From positions 1,054,001 to 1,118,000 of the forward strand of contig NZ_CP021874.1 of NCBI RefSeq assembly GCF_002197645.1: 64,000 nucleotides of DNA, written 5' to 3'. The DNA is from Enterococcus wangshanyuanii (GTDB taxonomy: Bacteria; Bacillota; Bacilli; Lactobacillales; Enterococcaceae). The notes beneath the pieces are model-generated. The model did not search any database. It saw only the letters and a program-made list of their open reading frames with translations, and was not told the DNA's origin. The position numbers and the translations under genes are program-made. Below are positions 6,310-14,810 of this stretch, piece by piece; the first letter of the stretch is position 1; the number at the start of each line of letters is the position of its first letter.

Positions 6310-6780
6310 CTAAATGCGTTCTTTTGCTGTAAAACGTTTGACTTCGATTTGAATCAGCCCTGTTCCCAGAACTTGTTTATCTGGTATGTCAAAATCCATT
6401 CGTTTCGTCTCATGTTCCATCAATTTTAATAAGGCGTGTCGTTTACGCTCTAAATCGGTTAAAATAGTGGCTACTCCCTGCCCGATGATACTTCTATAAT
6501 GATAGGTGTACTTTGACGCCTCATCAGCTGTGATCAGCTTATGACGACAATCCATTTCAAAACCGATCTTAGGATTTTCTTTTAGCAATGAGAGTTTTTT
6601 CCCTTGTCTAGCACCGTGGACATATAAAAATAAGCGTTCTTCTTGCCATTCATAGCCAAAATTCACAGGGACGATATAAGGAAACTCTTGATCAAAAAAT
6701 GCTAATCTCACAACATGCGCTTCGGCTAAAATTTCATCAAAGCGATCTTTTTCGGTTACCTCAAACTCTTTTCTACGCAT
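6310..6780 (-). CDS. Pyridoxamine 5'-phosphate oxidase-like (NimA-type) flavoprotein
   Basis: This is a 156-residue split-barrel protein. It starts MRRKEFEV and has the family pattern HVVRLAFFDQEFPYIVPVNFGYE near residues 19-42, followed by the FMN-binding strand FLYVHGARQGKKLSLL. Relatives bind FMN and include nitroimidazole-resistance proteins and general stress proteins. The ATG at 6780 has GGAGTG upstream; a longer reading to 6813 would overlap the next gene and has no ribosome site. It lies 16 bases after the DUF218 gene and is probably co-transcribed with it. The substrate is unknown. Confidence 0.85.
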   Translation of the reverse strand: MRRKEFEVTEKDRFDEILAEAHVVRLAFFDQEFPYIVPVNFGYEWQEERLFLYVHGARQGKKLSLLKENPKIGFEMDCRHKLITADEASKYTYHYRSIIGQGVATILTDLERKRHALLKLMEHETKRMDFDIPDKQVLGTGLIQIEVKRFTAKERI

Positions 6781-6796
6781 AGTTTCACTCCTTGCT

Positions 6797-7522
6797 TTAA
6801 CGTGTGTACTCATAATGATAATGAGTACTCAATTTTTCATAGGCAGACAGGACTTCTGTCGGAATTTCGATCGATCCGATATATCCAGCACCCTTTGGTC
6901 CATAGCCATTACGATCATTTCTCAAACGAGGAATCTCACCTAATACTAACGAGAGAAAATAGTCTTTCGTCCAAAGACCATTCAATTGTTGGGCTTCAAA
7001 GGTTAGGTTATCATCGATCGTTTTAATGTAGGGTATCATTGGTACAGCATTTGCAAATTGACTGCCAAATCCCCGCCATTCTTTCTCAAATGTAGCTCTA
7101 AGTCTTCTTTGAAGAATGGGGTCTTCCAGTAGTAACACACGTTCAGGGGCTAAATCGTGCTCTCTCATTTTAGCTAATGAAAAACGAGCATTTTCACCTG
7201 AGTTCTTGGAACGGGTTTCTGTCAAAAATATCTCTTCTGACAGGCCATATCTTTCTTTAAAATAAGTCAGATACATCTCCGCTTCACTGGTAGCTCCGAC
7301 ACTGATTCCAAGCTCTTCGAAATTTTTAGCTAAAAAGGGGGTCGCATGTCCGACTCCGCCGACTAACATGACCTTAGAAGTACGTCCCTGTTTGTATAAC
7401 TGAACCAGTTCATCCGCCAAATACGGCAAACTATTTCCAGCTAAAATTGTCAGGTCATATGTTCCTTCCACCTGCTCTTTAGCAGATAGATACTCGATCA
7501 CTGTGTTCCAATACTGAATCAT
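6797..7522 (-). CDS. DUF218 (YdcF/SanA/ElyC-like) protein
   Basis: The 241-residue product begins MIQYWNTVIEY at ATG 7522, behind AAAGGAGTGGGAAG. It has the family's Rossmann-like layout: LTILAGNSLPYLADEL near residues 24-39, then KVMLVGGVGHATPFL, a TETRSKNSGENARF segment resembling the conserved T-x-x-N-x-x-F/S region, and VLLLEDPILQRRLRATF. No signal peptide or membrane segment precedes the domain, so it is cytoplasmic like E. coli YdcF (which binds S-adenosylmethionine) rather than envelope-bound like ElyC. Biochemical role unknown. Confidence 0.85.
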   Translation of the reverse strand: MIQYWNTVIEYLSAKEQVEGTYDLTILAGNSLPYLADELVQLYKQGRTSKVMLVGGVGHATPFLAKNFEELGISVGATSEAEMYLTYFKERYGLSEEIFLTETRSKNSGENARFSLAKMREHDLAPERVLLLEDPILQRRLRATFEKEWRGFGSQFANAVPMIPYIKTIDDNLTFEAQQLNGLWTKDYFLSLVLGEIPRLRNDRNGYGPKGAGYIGSIEIPTEVLSAYEKLSTHYHYEYTR

Positions 7523-7548
7523 CTTCCCACTCCTTTTCAATATAAGAC

Positions 7549-7798
7549 AGGAACTGGGACATAACTCTACAAGTTACAACCCAGTTCCTTTAAAAACGAA
7601 TAAATAGTGAAAACAGACGTAACTACTACCTGCGCCTTCGATCACATCAGCGAACGCATACAGAGGCTTAGACAAAAGCGTTTAGCTCCGAGAAATAAGA
7701 AGGAGCTGCTTTTTTCTCACCGCTTATTCGCTCTCAGCAAATTTCTAAGTGCTAAAGCACTAAGAGTTAACGGCTTCTGTCCTAACTTCGAATCATAC
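7549..7798. other. Structured intergenic element with several inverted repeats
   Basis: The stretch between the DUF218 and sprT genes has no convincing gene. It begins with a 10-bp perfect inverted repeat (AGGAACTGGG 7549-7558 with CCCAGTTCCT 7580-7589). It also contains AGCTCC...GGAGCT near 7685-7709 and AGTGCT-AA-AGCACT near 7749-7762. A 65-codon plus-strand frame inside it (7607-7804) has no ribosome site and an implausible composition. It has the look of a small mobile or repeated intergenic unit; enterococci are known to carry such repeats, but I cannot test membership. Confidence 0.45.
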
Positions 7799-8290
7799 TT
7801 ATAGCTCAATTAATTTTCCGCGACATTTCCCACAGACAAAGCGCTGCGTGTTGATTCTGCGCTTGCGTAATATCAATGTTTGGCATTTCTCGCACTGATA
7901 TTGATGATAGGATTGCGGTTTCTGTTCTACTAGCGGTCGAACATAACGACTACCTCCCGTTTGTTTCAACAATAATTTAAAGTCAGCGTCCTTGTGCTGA
8001 TACCCTTTTCCTTCTAAATGAAGATGGTAATGGCACAATTCATGTTTGATCACATTGACTAATTCTGGTTCTCCATATCGTTCAAAAACTTTGGGATTGA
8101 AATCAATATCGTGTGACTGCAAATGATAGCGTCCGCCAGTTGTTTTCAATCGGCGATTAAAATACGCTTTGTGGCGGAATTTTTTCCCAAAAGCCTCTAA
8201 AGAAATCGTTTCAACTAATTCTTGAAGCTTTCTGTCAGTCATTTCAGCTTTTTTTGAACTATTTTCTTTTGAAGAAGTAGTCAAGATCAC
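7799..8290 (-). CDS. sprT: SprT-like zinc metalloprotease family protein
   Basis: This 163-residue protein has the catalytic HELCHYH motif (HExxH type) near residues 82-88 and a C-terminal zinc ribbon with CEKC and CGKC pairs. That is the SprT/Spartan layout, a family that cleaves proteins crosslinked to DNA in eukaryotes; bacterial roles are poorly known. The start is GTG at 8290 with AAAGGAAAGA upstream, overlapping the tex stop codon (GTGA), so it is translationally coupled to tex. An in-frame ATG 16 codons in lacks a ribosome site. Confidence 0.85.
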   Translation of the reverse strand: MILTTSSKENSSKKAEMTDRKLQELVETISLEAFGKKFRHKAYFNRRLKTTGGRYHLQSHDIDFNPKVFERYGEPELVNVIKHELCHYHLHLEGKGYQHKDADFKLLLKQTGGSRYVRPLVEQKPQSYHQYQCEKCQTLILRKRRINTQRFVCGKCRGKLIEL

Positions 8291-10476
8291 TCTTTCCTTT
8301 CAGCTTGCGGCAGCATCGTTAAACTGATGCGCCCTTTCTTCGTATCAACAGCTTCTACCCAAACGGTGACCACATCACCAACTGCCACAACGTCCGTTGG
8401 ATGCTTGACGAATTTCGTACTCAATTTAGAGATATGGACTAAACCATCTTGTTTCACACCGATATCTACAAAAGCACCGAAATCGATGACATTGCGGACG
8501 GTTCCTTGCAATTCCATTCCAGATTTTAAATCTTCCATCGATAAAACATCTTTTCTTAATAACGGAGCAGGCATTTCGTCACGCATATCTCTGCCTGGCT
8601 GAATCAATGCCGCGATGATGTCCTTCAAGGTTTCGCTCCCAACAGCTAATTCTGTTTCTAGTTGCTCCAATGATAAATGCTTAAGTGTCTGAGCAGCTTC
8701 AGGCGTACCAAGTTCAGTCAGTTTGACATTTGCCTTTTCCAAAATAGCTTTTGCAGCATCATAGCTTTCAGGGTGAATTCCTGTGTTGTCCAAAATATTT
8801 TTCCCATTTGGAATACGTAAGAATCCAATCGCTTGCTCGTATGCTTTCGGTCCTAAACGCGGTACTTTTTTCACTTGGTTGCGAGCAGTGAATGCGCCAT
8901 TTTCATCACGATACGTCACAATATTTTGAGCAGTCGTTTTATTTAACCCAGAAATATGCTGTAGTAGTTGCGGGCTGGCTGTATTTACATTGACCCCAAC
9001 TTGGTTCACTGCCGTCTCAACGACAAAATCCAATTGTTCTGCTAAACGTTTTTGAGACACGTCATGCTGATATTGTCCGACTCCAACAGCTTTCGGATCG
9101 ATCTTAACTAGCTCTGCTAAAGGATCTTGTAAGCGTCTAGCAATACTTACGGCACTTCTTTCTTCAACCTGTAAATCTGGGAATTCTGTCCGTGCGACTT
9201 CACTTGCCGAATAAACAGAGGCTCCTGCTTCATTGACAATGACATAGAAGACGTCTCGTTTGATTTGTTTTAATTGTTCTGCAACAAACAGCTCTGATTC
9301 ACGGCTGGCTGTTCCGTTGCCGATCGCTACCATCTCAACTTGATGTTCTTCGATCAACTTGTTAAAGATAGAACCTGCAGCAGCACGCTTTTCGCCAGAT
9401 GCTGGTTTATGGGGATAGATAACCTGAATCGCTAAAACTTTTCCTGTAGCATCTACCACAGCCATTTTGCAGCCAGTACGATACGCTGGGTCAAAGCCTA
9501 AAACAACTTTGCCTTTTAATGGCGGCTGTAATAACAAATTTCGTAAATTTTCACCAAAGATCGAAATCGCTTGTTCATCCGCTTTTTCTGTTAGTTCATT
9601 GCGAATTTCACGCTCGATTGCAGGACCGATGAATCGTTTGTAACTATCCAGATAAGCTGTTTCGACATAAGAAGCCGTTGGTGATTGGTTATCTGCAATC
9701 AACTGACGTTCTAAATAAGTTTGGATCTTCACTTCATCAACCAAAAGAGAGACCTTCAGAATGTCTTCTTTTTCTCCACGATTTGTTGCCAGTACACGGT
9801 GAGAGACCATTTTTTTGACAGGCTCAGAAAAATCATAGTACATTTCATACACAGCTTTTTCATCTTTTTCCTGGTCTTTAACAACGCTGATATATTGTCC
9901 TTGATTGAAAGTAAAATCACGAATCCAGCTGCGGAATTTAGGTTCATCACTTACTCGTTCAGCAATGATTTCATGTGCGCCTAGTAAGGCCGTTTCAGCT
10001 GAATCAACTTCTTTTTCTTCATTGATATATTTTTGCGCTTCTACAGTGACATCCGCTGTTTTTGGAAAACTCAACAGCCAATCTGCCAGCGGTTCTAAGC
10101 CTTTTTCTTTGGCAATCGTTGCTTTGGTACGACGCTTTTGTTTGTACGGGCGATAGAGATCTTCGACTTGCTGCATTTTTGCAGCTTTTTGAATGGCTTT
10201 TGCTAATTCTTCTGTTAATTGGCCTTGTTCATCAATCAAACGTAAAACTTCTTCTTTACGCTTTTCTAAATTTCCTAGGTACGTGTATCGCTCCTCGATT
10301 TCGCGAATCTGTACTTCATCTAAACTGCCTGTCATTTCTTTTCGATAACGGGCAATAAAAGGAACAGTGTTTCCTTCACTTAGTAAAGTCAGCACTGTGG
10401 TGATTTGTTTTGAACGGTAATCTGTCAGTTCTTTTTGAAGCAGGTTCACTACTTCTTGGTTATACGCTTCCGCCAT
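8287..10476 (-). CDS. tex: Transcription accessory protein Tex
   Basis: This is a 729-residue RNA-binding protein with an N-terminal helical Tex domain (about 1-190), a YqgF/RNase H-like fold (about 320-450, from VVLGFDPAYRTGCKMAVVD), helix-hairpin-helix repeats (about 490-560, NTASPQLLQHISGL) and a C-terminal S1 domain (about 648-720, GTVRNVIDFGAFVDIGVKQDG). It is related to eukaryotic Spt6 and thought to act on RNA with the transcription machinery. Full length for the family. It is the first gene of a two-gene unit with sprT. Confidence 0.95.
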   Translation of the reverse strand: MAEAYNQEVVNLLQKELTDYRSKQITTVLTLLSEGNTVPFIARYRKEMTGSLDEVQIREIEERYTYLGNLEKRKEEVLRLIDEQGQLTEELAKAIQKAAKMQQVEDLYRPYKQKRRTKATIAKEKGLEPLADWLLSFPKTADVTVEAQKYINEEKEVDSAETALLGAHEIIAERVSDEPKFRSWIRDFTFNQGQYISVVKDQEKDEKAVYEMYYDFSEPVKKMVSHRVLATNRGEKEDILKVSLLVDEVKIQTYLERQLIADNQSPTASYVETAYLDSYKRFIGPAIEREIRNELTEKADEQAISIFGENLRNLLLQPPLKGKVVLGFDPAYRTGCKMAVVDATGKVLAIQVIYPHKPASGEKRAAAGSIFNKLIEEHQVEMVAIGNGTASRESELFVAEQLKQIKRDVFYVIVNEAGASVYSASEVARTEFPDLQVEERSAVSIARRLQDPLAELVKIDPKAVGVGQYQHDVSQKRLAEQLDFVVETAVNQVGVNVNTASPQLLQHISGLNKTTAQNIVTYRDENGAFTARNQVKKVPRLGPKAYEQAIGFLRIPNGKNILDNTGIHPESYDAAKAILEKANVKLTELGTPEAAQTLKHLSLEQLETELAVGSETLKDIIAALIQPGRDMRDEMPAPLLRKDVLSMEDLKSGMELQGTVRNVIDFGAFVDIGVKQDGLVHISKLSTKFVKHPTDVVAVGDVVTVWVEAVDTKKGRISLTMLPQAERKE

Positions 10477-10600
10477 AAATTACATACCTCTTTTCATTAA
10501 CATACTCTTTTATTCTAGCATATTTTGTGCTGGAAACCTAGAAATTGAAGGAAAAGTCCTGCTTCGTATGGCTTTTTTTTAAGACAAATTTTAAGAAAAA

Positions 10601-10640
10601 AACCGTTCTCTTGGAAGCCTAAACTTCCAAAAGAACGGTT
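10601..10640 (-). terminator. Strong terminator upstream of tex
   Basis: AACCGTTCT(C)TTGGAAG pairs with CTTCCAA(A)AGAACGGTT around a 6-base loop. On the minus strand a T-run follows, so it ends leftward transcripts from the phosphatase gene before tex. Confidence 0.85.
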
Positions 10641-10661
10641 TGATCAACAATCGATCGACGG

Positions 10662-10754
10662 TCAATGGTCCATTTGATTCGCTCGTTTGACTTTTTTTAA
10701 TAACCCACTAGAAAACACATTCAATGCACGAATTATCTGTCTGCTTTTCTCCAT
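10662..10754 (-). CDS. Possible 30-residue basic peptide ORF
   Basis: ATG 10754-10752 opens 30 codons: basic and amphipathic, beginning MEKSRQIIRALNVFSSGLL, ending at TGA 10662, 22 bases before the terminator at 10601-10640. The ribosome site is weak (GAGTGAG). No family is recognised. The rest of 10477-10876 is AT-rich without other gene signals. Listed as a possibility because it is cleanly bounded by a terminator. Confidence 0.25.
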   Translation of the reverse strand: MEKSRQIIRALNVFSSGLLKKVKRANQMDH

Positions 10755-10876
10755 AAAAGACTCACTCGAAATAAATACGCGCTTTCAAAAAAACATAACA
10801 TAATGTTTTCCCTGTAAGAAAAATGACAAACAAAAAATTAGAGACTGCTTAAAAATAATTTAGCTCCCTTTTCAGT

Positions 10877-11611
10877 TTAAAAAGATGGCTGCCAAGGCCC
10901 TTCCATATTCTGAATCTCAATATCTTGAACGATCCCTGCTTCATTAAAAATGACCCCATGAACAGAACCGCCAAAGACAGCGCCGCCATCGATTCCGATT
11001 TTATGATCGGATATCCACAAATCGGTCGTTTCCATATCTCCGTGCAGCATCGGTGTGATTGTATGACCAAAAACAATCGTTTTTCCAGTGTGGTTTTTCC
11101 CTTGATGAAAAGCGTCTCTTATCCAGATGAAATCATGTGGACTCGTTTCATGCCAATCTTTTTTCGTTAAATCAACACCAGCGTGAACAAAAATATAGTT
11201 TTTCCATTCGAAATAAAGTGGGCGTTCTATTAAAAACTCGATCAGCTCTTTATAACGACTACGGATCATCATTGCAATTTCCGTTGGTGAATACTCGTCA
11301 GTTGCCCCTTTATGAAGTAGGCTTTCCATCGTTTCTTTCCCGCCATTACGCACATAACTAGTAAACCAATCTTCCGGCTGATTCAGAAACTGAAGAAAAT
11401 ATTCTTCGTGGTTTCCCCTAAGATAGATAGCCTGATGCTTCTCAACTAATTCTTTCCCAAGCAAAAAGCTTTCCTTAGTCCTTGGCCCACGATCATTAAG
11501 ATCCCCAATCAAAACTAATTGATGCTCTTTTGGATCAAAGTAATCGATCAATCCCTTAAATAACTCGTATTCTCCATGAATATCACTGATCGCATAAAGA
11601 TAGTCTTTCAT
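10877..11611 (-). CDS. PPP-family serine/threonine phosphatase-like metallophosphatase
   Basis: This 244-residue protein carries the PPP metal-binding signatures: SDIHGEYE near residue 8, GDLNDRG (usual GDxxDRG) near residue 38, GNHEEY near residue 70, and later HAGVD and FGHTITPM. The family covers bacterial PrpE/ApaH-like and protein phosphatases; the precise substrate cannot be read. Two ATGs six bases apart compete. The ribosome site AGGAGG directly abuts the first (11617), so I use the second (11611), which has proper spacing. Confidence 0.9.
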   Translation of the reverse strand: MKDYLYAISDIHGEYELFKGLIDYFDPKEHQLVLIGDLNDRGPRTKESFLLGKELVEKHQAIYLRGNHEEYFLQFLNQPEDWFTSYVRNGGKETMESLLHKGATDEYSPTEIAMMIRSRYKELIEFLIERPLYFEWKNYIFVHAGVDLTKKDWHETSPHDFIWIRDAFHQGKNHTGKTIVFGHTITPMLHGDMETTDLWISDHKIGIDGGAVFGGSVHGVIFNEAGIVQDIEIQNMEGPWQPSF

Positions 11612-11697
11612 TTTCATCCTCCTATCTGCTTACTTATTGCTTTATTATAGCTTACAAAATAACGCTTGCTTTAGCAAATCGATTTACTCCGAAAAAA

Positions 11698-11734
11698 AGC
11701 CGAAACAAAACTAAGTATCCGTTTTGTTTCGGCT
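11698..11734. terminator. Terminator between phosphatase and EVE genes
   Basis: AGCCGAAACAAAAC (11698-11711) pairs with GTTTTGTTTCGGCT (11721-11734). The minus strand continues with a T-run, ending transcripts of the EVE gene. Confidence 0.85.
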
Positions 11735-11745
11735 CTATTTATACA

Positions 11746-12153
11746 TTATTTTTTGATCATTAGAGATGAAATAAATGTAAATAATTCTTCTGGGATCTCA
11801 AAATGTCCAAACCTCAATCGTGCGCGGTATTCCTGCCATAAAGGAAAATCTGACACAACGGTTAATGGTAAAGGCTTTACCCGCTCTACGTATGCAACAT
11901 TTTTTCTAAAAGGGATGAAGTCAGGCGCCATCTCAAAAGGATAAGCATCTCCTGCCAAAATTTGTCCGATTGCGACAAATCGTTGTGAAGGCACTTGTGT
12001 GTTCAAGCTTTTCTTAGGTGCATAATAAATCAGCCAGTCTCCTTCCTTCATTCTATTCAACGGCGCGCCTTTCCCATGGCAAAGTTGTGCAAAACCGCCT
12101 GATACACCAATCCCTACATGATCTTCTGATGCAACACCGATCCAATACTTCAT
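11746..12153 (-). CDS. EVE-domain protein
   Basis: The 135-residue protein starts MKYWIGVASEDHV and is a single EVE (PUA-like) domain: KYWIGVAS at the start, GGFAQLCHGKGAPLNRMKEGDWLIYYAP in the first half, and RFVAIGQILAG afterwards. EVE domains bind modified bases in DNA or RNA and are often linked to modification-dependent restriction, but stand-alone copies like this occur widely in chromosomes. No restriction genes are adjacent. It lies 16 bases upstream of the PNPOx-like gene's terminal region. Confidence 0.85.
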   Translation of the reverse strand: MKYWIGVASEDHVGIGVSGGFAQLCHGKGAPLNRMKEGDWLIYYAPKKSLNTQVPSQRFVAIGQILAGDAYPFEMAPDFIPFRKNVAYVERVKPLPLTVVSDFPLWQEYRARLRFGHFEIPEELFTFISSLMIKK

Positions 12154-12169
12154 CTTCGTTCCTCTTTTC

Positions 12170-12589
12170 TTATAAGTGAATCGTTTCTCTACTATTCATT
12201 CCTAAAATCACGATTGCTTCGGTAAAATGAACTTCATATAATTCCAGCATATCACCAGCTTGTTCGATATTTTCCGCATAACTAGGAATTTTTTTGATCC
12301 ATTGATTCACTGTATCATAGACAGTAAGCGAGCTTCTTTTCACTTGGGCATGTGGGACTCGTACATGATTGGTGTCGTCTTTGGGAATGGTGGTAAAAGC
12401 AACATTAGGATTTGCAGTAAATTCGGTTACTTTCTGGTTTCCTTTAAACGTTGAGAAAAACAAACATCTTTTTTCTTGGTCGTAAATGAAATTAACGATC
12501 CGAACATTCGGGCTTTCTTTCACACTAGTAGCCAATGCAATTTCAGTTTGTTCCATCATGATTTTTTTAAATGCTTCTGTTTTGTTCAT
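12170..12589 (-). CDS. PNPOx-like flavoprotein (general stress protein 26 type)
   Basis: This 139-residue split-barrel protein starts MNKTEAFKKIMMEQTEIALATS at ATG 12589, behind AAAGGAGTGAAATGG. It has the strand pair NVRIVNFIYDQEKRCLFFSTFKG and NPNVAFTTIP typical of small FMN- or F420-type PNPOx proteins. The upstream in-frame extension to 12646 runs into the terminator of the pduO gene and is rejected. Distinct from the homologue at 6310-6780. Substrate unknown. Confidence 0.85.
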   Translation of the reverse strand: MNKTEAFKKIMMEQTEIALATSVKESPNVRIVNFIYDQEKRCLFFSTFKGNQKVTEFTANPNVAFTTIPKDDTNHVRVPHAQVKRSSLTVYDTVNQWIKKIPSYAENIEQAGDMLELYEVHFTEAIVILGMNSRETIHL

Positions 12590-12645
12590 CCATTTCACTC
12601 CTTTATCGTTCAGTCCTGTGACTGATAAGCCCATAATAACAAACA

Positions 12646-12671
12646 AACCCTGACAACAGTTTGTCAGGGTT
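12646..12671 (-). terminator. Terminator at the end of the eut locus
   Basis: AACCCTGACA (12646-12655) pairs with TGTCAGGGTT (12662-12671), and the minus strand continues TGTTTGTT. It lies just after the adenosyltransferase gene. Confidence 0.8.
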
Positions 12672-12682
12672 CGGACACTTTT

Positions 12683-13240
12683 TTAAGAATGAAAAACTTG
12701 CGTATTACGACGATAACGAATATCTTCCCGTCCTTCACGGAAATTGATAAATCTTGCTACTGCATAAAAATAATCAGATAAACGGTTCAAAAAAATCAAT
12801 GCTTCTAAATTGATTTCTTCTTGTTCCTGTACACGAACAACACAGCGTTCTGCTCGTCTGGCAACAGTTCGGGCCATATGCAATAAGCTTGCAACTGGAC
12901 AGCCGCCTGGCAAAATAAATTCCGTCAGAGCTGGCGGTACTTCTGCATATTTATCGATTTTTTCTTCCAACCAAAGAGTAGAGGCTGGTTTTGTTCGATA
13001 GCCTTTTGCGCTAGTCGGCGTCGCTAGATCGGTTCCACAATCGAATAAAATTTGCTGGATTTCCTCCAGTTCTTTTTTTATTTCACGGTATGTTTGCATT
13101 TGACTGATCGTATACCCAAGGAGTGAGTTCAACTCATCGATGGTTCCATAGGCCTCTACTCGATCTGAGGCTTTGCTTCTCGTTTCACCGCCAATGATTT
13201 TTGTTTGGCCTTTGTCACCTGTTTTAGTGTAAAGTTTCAT
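12683..13240 (-). CDS. pduO: PduO-type ATP:cob(I)alamin adenosyltransferase
   Basis: This 185-residue trimeric enzyme type transfers the adenosyl group of ATP to cob(I)alamin. It has the N-terminal TKTGDKGQT motif (residues 5-13), the helical core with VEAYGTIDELNSLLG, and the late R-x-x-x-R-x-x-E element ARRAERCVVR with a following NRLSDYFYAVAR, all diagnostic of the PduO family. It serves EutBC by making AdoCbl and takes the place of EutT, which is absent here. It overlaps eutP by 17 bases and is the last gene of the locus. Confidence 0.93.
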   Translation of the reverse strand: MKLYTKTGDKGQTKIIGGETRSKASDRVEAYGTIDELNSLLGYTISQMQTYREIKKELEEIQQILFDCGTDLATPTSAKGYRTKPASTLWLEEKIDKYAEVPPALTEFILPGGCPVASLLHMARTVARRAERCVVRVQEQEEINLEALIFLNRLSDYFYAVARFINFREGREDIRYRRNTQVFHS

Positions 13241-13682
13241 TTTCGTCCCCTCCGTCTGACTCTAGATAAGTAAGCAGCTGATCAATGCCCTGATCTTCAA
13301 CAGCAGAGATCATAAAGATTTTTTTCGCCCCAGCCAGCTCAAGCTGTTTTTTCGTTTGTTTTAAGTCTTCTTCAGTGGCTAGATCAATCTTGGTAATGAT
13401 TCCGATACACGGCTTTGCAAAAGCTGAAGCGAAAAATGGTGAAAAGGTTTGTCTTTTTTCAACCGCACTAGCCATCAGCACTATTAATTGAGCCTCCACA
13501 GCAGTGGTCAATAACGCACTATAATAATTTCGATGCTGAATGAATTCACCCGGTGTATCAATGATTTGATCATGAAATTCAATCGCCTGCGTTTTATTGT
13601 AAGCCAATTCTTCTCCTTTAAGTTTTTGCGAGAGAGTCGTTTTTCCACAGCCGACTGAACCAATAAAAATCGCTTTTTTCAC
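13224..13682 (-). CDS. eutP: EutP/PduV-family small GTPase-like protein
   Basis: The 152-residue protein has a P-loop GSVGCGKTT (residues 8-16), a DTPGEF switch (about 43) and TKID (about 96), matching EutP. Members are found in ethanolamine and propanediol loci; relatives are reported as acetate kinase or shell-associated GTPases, and the exact job here is not certain. It overlaps pduO and lies 35 bases after the DUF4430 lipoprotein gene. Confidence 0.92.
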   Translation of the reverse strand: MKKAIFIGSVGCGKTTLSQKLKGEELAYNKTQAIEFHDQIIDTPGEFIQHRNYYSALLTTAVEAQLIVLMASAVEKRQTFSPFFASAFAKPCIGIITKIDLATEEDLKQTKKQLELAGAKKIFMISAVEDQGIDQLLTYLESDGGDENETLH

Positions 13683-13716
13683 CCTGATTTCCTCCTTAAC
13701 ACCTCTTTACAGCTCT

Positions 13717-14100
13717 CTATAGCTTGTTCAAGCTCCAAGTGATCGTTTCACCGTCTTTAGGAAAATACTCAACAGCACCAACATCCGGCTGCTTACCGTC
13801 CACATCGTATAACCAGTATTTGCTTGCTTTGGCATCTTGCTTATGCCCATCGATACCAACGATAAAATCTTTATCCATCTCAACTTTGAAATTTTTCTCC
13901 ATCACTGTTTGTAACGATTCATTCTTATCAACTGCTACCTCTTTTTTAGCAAATTCTTTTTCATCTTCTATTAAAACGATCGTGATTTTTGCTGCAGCTT
14001 CTTTTGTTGCATCCGTTTCTTTTTGTTCTTTAGTATTCCCACATGCACCTAATAAAACTAGTGCGACCATAACTAAAACTGCTCTCATTACTTTTTTCAT
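13717..14100 (-). CDS. DUF4430 lipoprotein, probable extracellular cobalamin-associated protein
   Basis: The 127-residue product has a lipoprotein signal (MKKVMRAVLVMVALVLLGAC, lipobox LGAC with Cys20) followed by a DUF4430 domain. That is the fold of the C-terminal half of transcobalamin and intrinsic factor, with a late WLYDVDGK and ending ETITWSLNKL. Start ATG 14100 follows AAAGGTGGATGTTAAA; longer readings enter the upstream gene. It sits directly after an ECF transporter S component in the eut locus, so a role in capturing cobalamin at the cell surface is a reasonable inference. Confidence 0.8.
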   Translation of the reverse strand: MKKVMRAVLVMVALVLLGACGNTKEQKETDATKEAAAKITIVLIEDEKEFAKKEVAVDKNESLQTVMEKNFKVEMDKDFIVGIDGHKQDAKASKYWLYDVDGKQPDVGAVEYFPKDGETITWSLNKL

Positions 14101-14123
14101 TTTAACATCCACCTTTGTCTTTA

Positions 14124-14810
14124 TTATTTTATTTCGTATTTGATTAAAATACGTTGAAGCTTTTTCTGAATGACACGAAACAGAACACAGGAAAAAAATA
14201 CATTGGAAAAGCAATACGAAAGCGTATGCGGGAGTGCCGTGATGAAAAGTGCCGCATATCTTTGCCATGAGAAAAAGCGATCAATCGAATAAACAGTCCA
14301 AATGTCCATAAAAAAGGAGAAAAATAGACCAGCTAAGATGCCATAAACTGCTAAAAACCAATAACTTTTTTTTAATAAACTGCTCACCCAAGGAAGTCCT
14401 GCAATACAGCCGATCAATCCCCACGATAACATTTGAAACGGTGTCCATGGCCCTTGACCAAACAACATATTAGATATGATCGCTGATAAAGACCCCACTA
14501 AAAAGCCAACCTCAGGACCTATGCAGATTCCTGAAATAATAATGATCGCAGTCATTGGCGTAACAGCTGGAATCATATAAAATAGAAACCTACCGGAAAC
14601 AGCGAATGCAGTCAAAACAGCAATCAGCACTAATTCTTTAATATTCATCTGCTTTTTTTCATAACGGTAATAAATCGGCAGACAAGCCAGCAGCACTAAA
14701 AACAAAGAAATTACTTGATATTGCGTTGAACGAAAAGCAGCAATACATAAGACTAGAAAAACGAGTCCTAAAAGAAGCTTGAAGCCTTTTTGTTTAAGCT
14801 TAACGTTCAT
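14124..14810 (-). CDS. ECF transporter S component, probably for cobalamin
   Basis: The 228-residue membrane protein has about six hydrophobic segments and the ECF substrate-binding pattern, including VSGRFLFYMIPAVTPMTAI and GQGPWTPFQMLSWGLIGCIAG. That last pattern is typical of S components predicted for cobalamin or its precursors. Its ATG overlaps the stop of the ATPase gene, indicating coupling. Together with the ATPase, T component and DUF4430 lipoprotein it forms one uptake system. Cobalamin as substrate is inferred from the eut context and adjacent adenosyltransferase. Confidence 0.85.
   Translation of the reverse strand: MNVKLKQKGFKLLLGLVFLVLCIAAFRSTQYQVISLFLVLLACLPIYYRYEKKQMNIKELVLIAVLTAFAVSGRFLFYMIPAVTPMTAIIIISGICIGPEVGFLVGSLSAIISNMLFGQGPWTPFQMLSWGLIGCIAGLPWVSSLLKKSYWFLAVYGILAGLFFSFFMDIWTVYSIDRFFSWQRYAALFITALPHTLSYCFSNVFFSCVLFRVIQKKLQRILIKYEIK

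Noticed and set aside
7607..7804. 65-codon plus-strand frame in the gap before sprT
   Set aside because: No ribosome site, composition unlike real proteins here, overlaps hairpins and the end of sprT.
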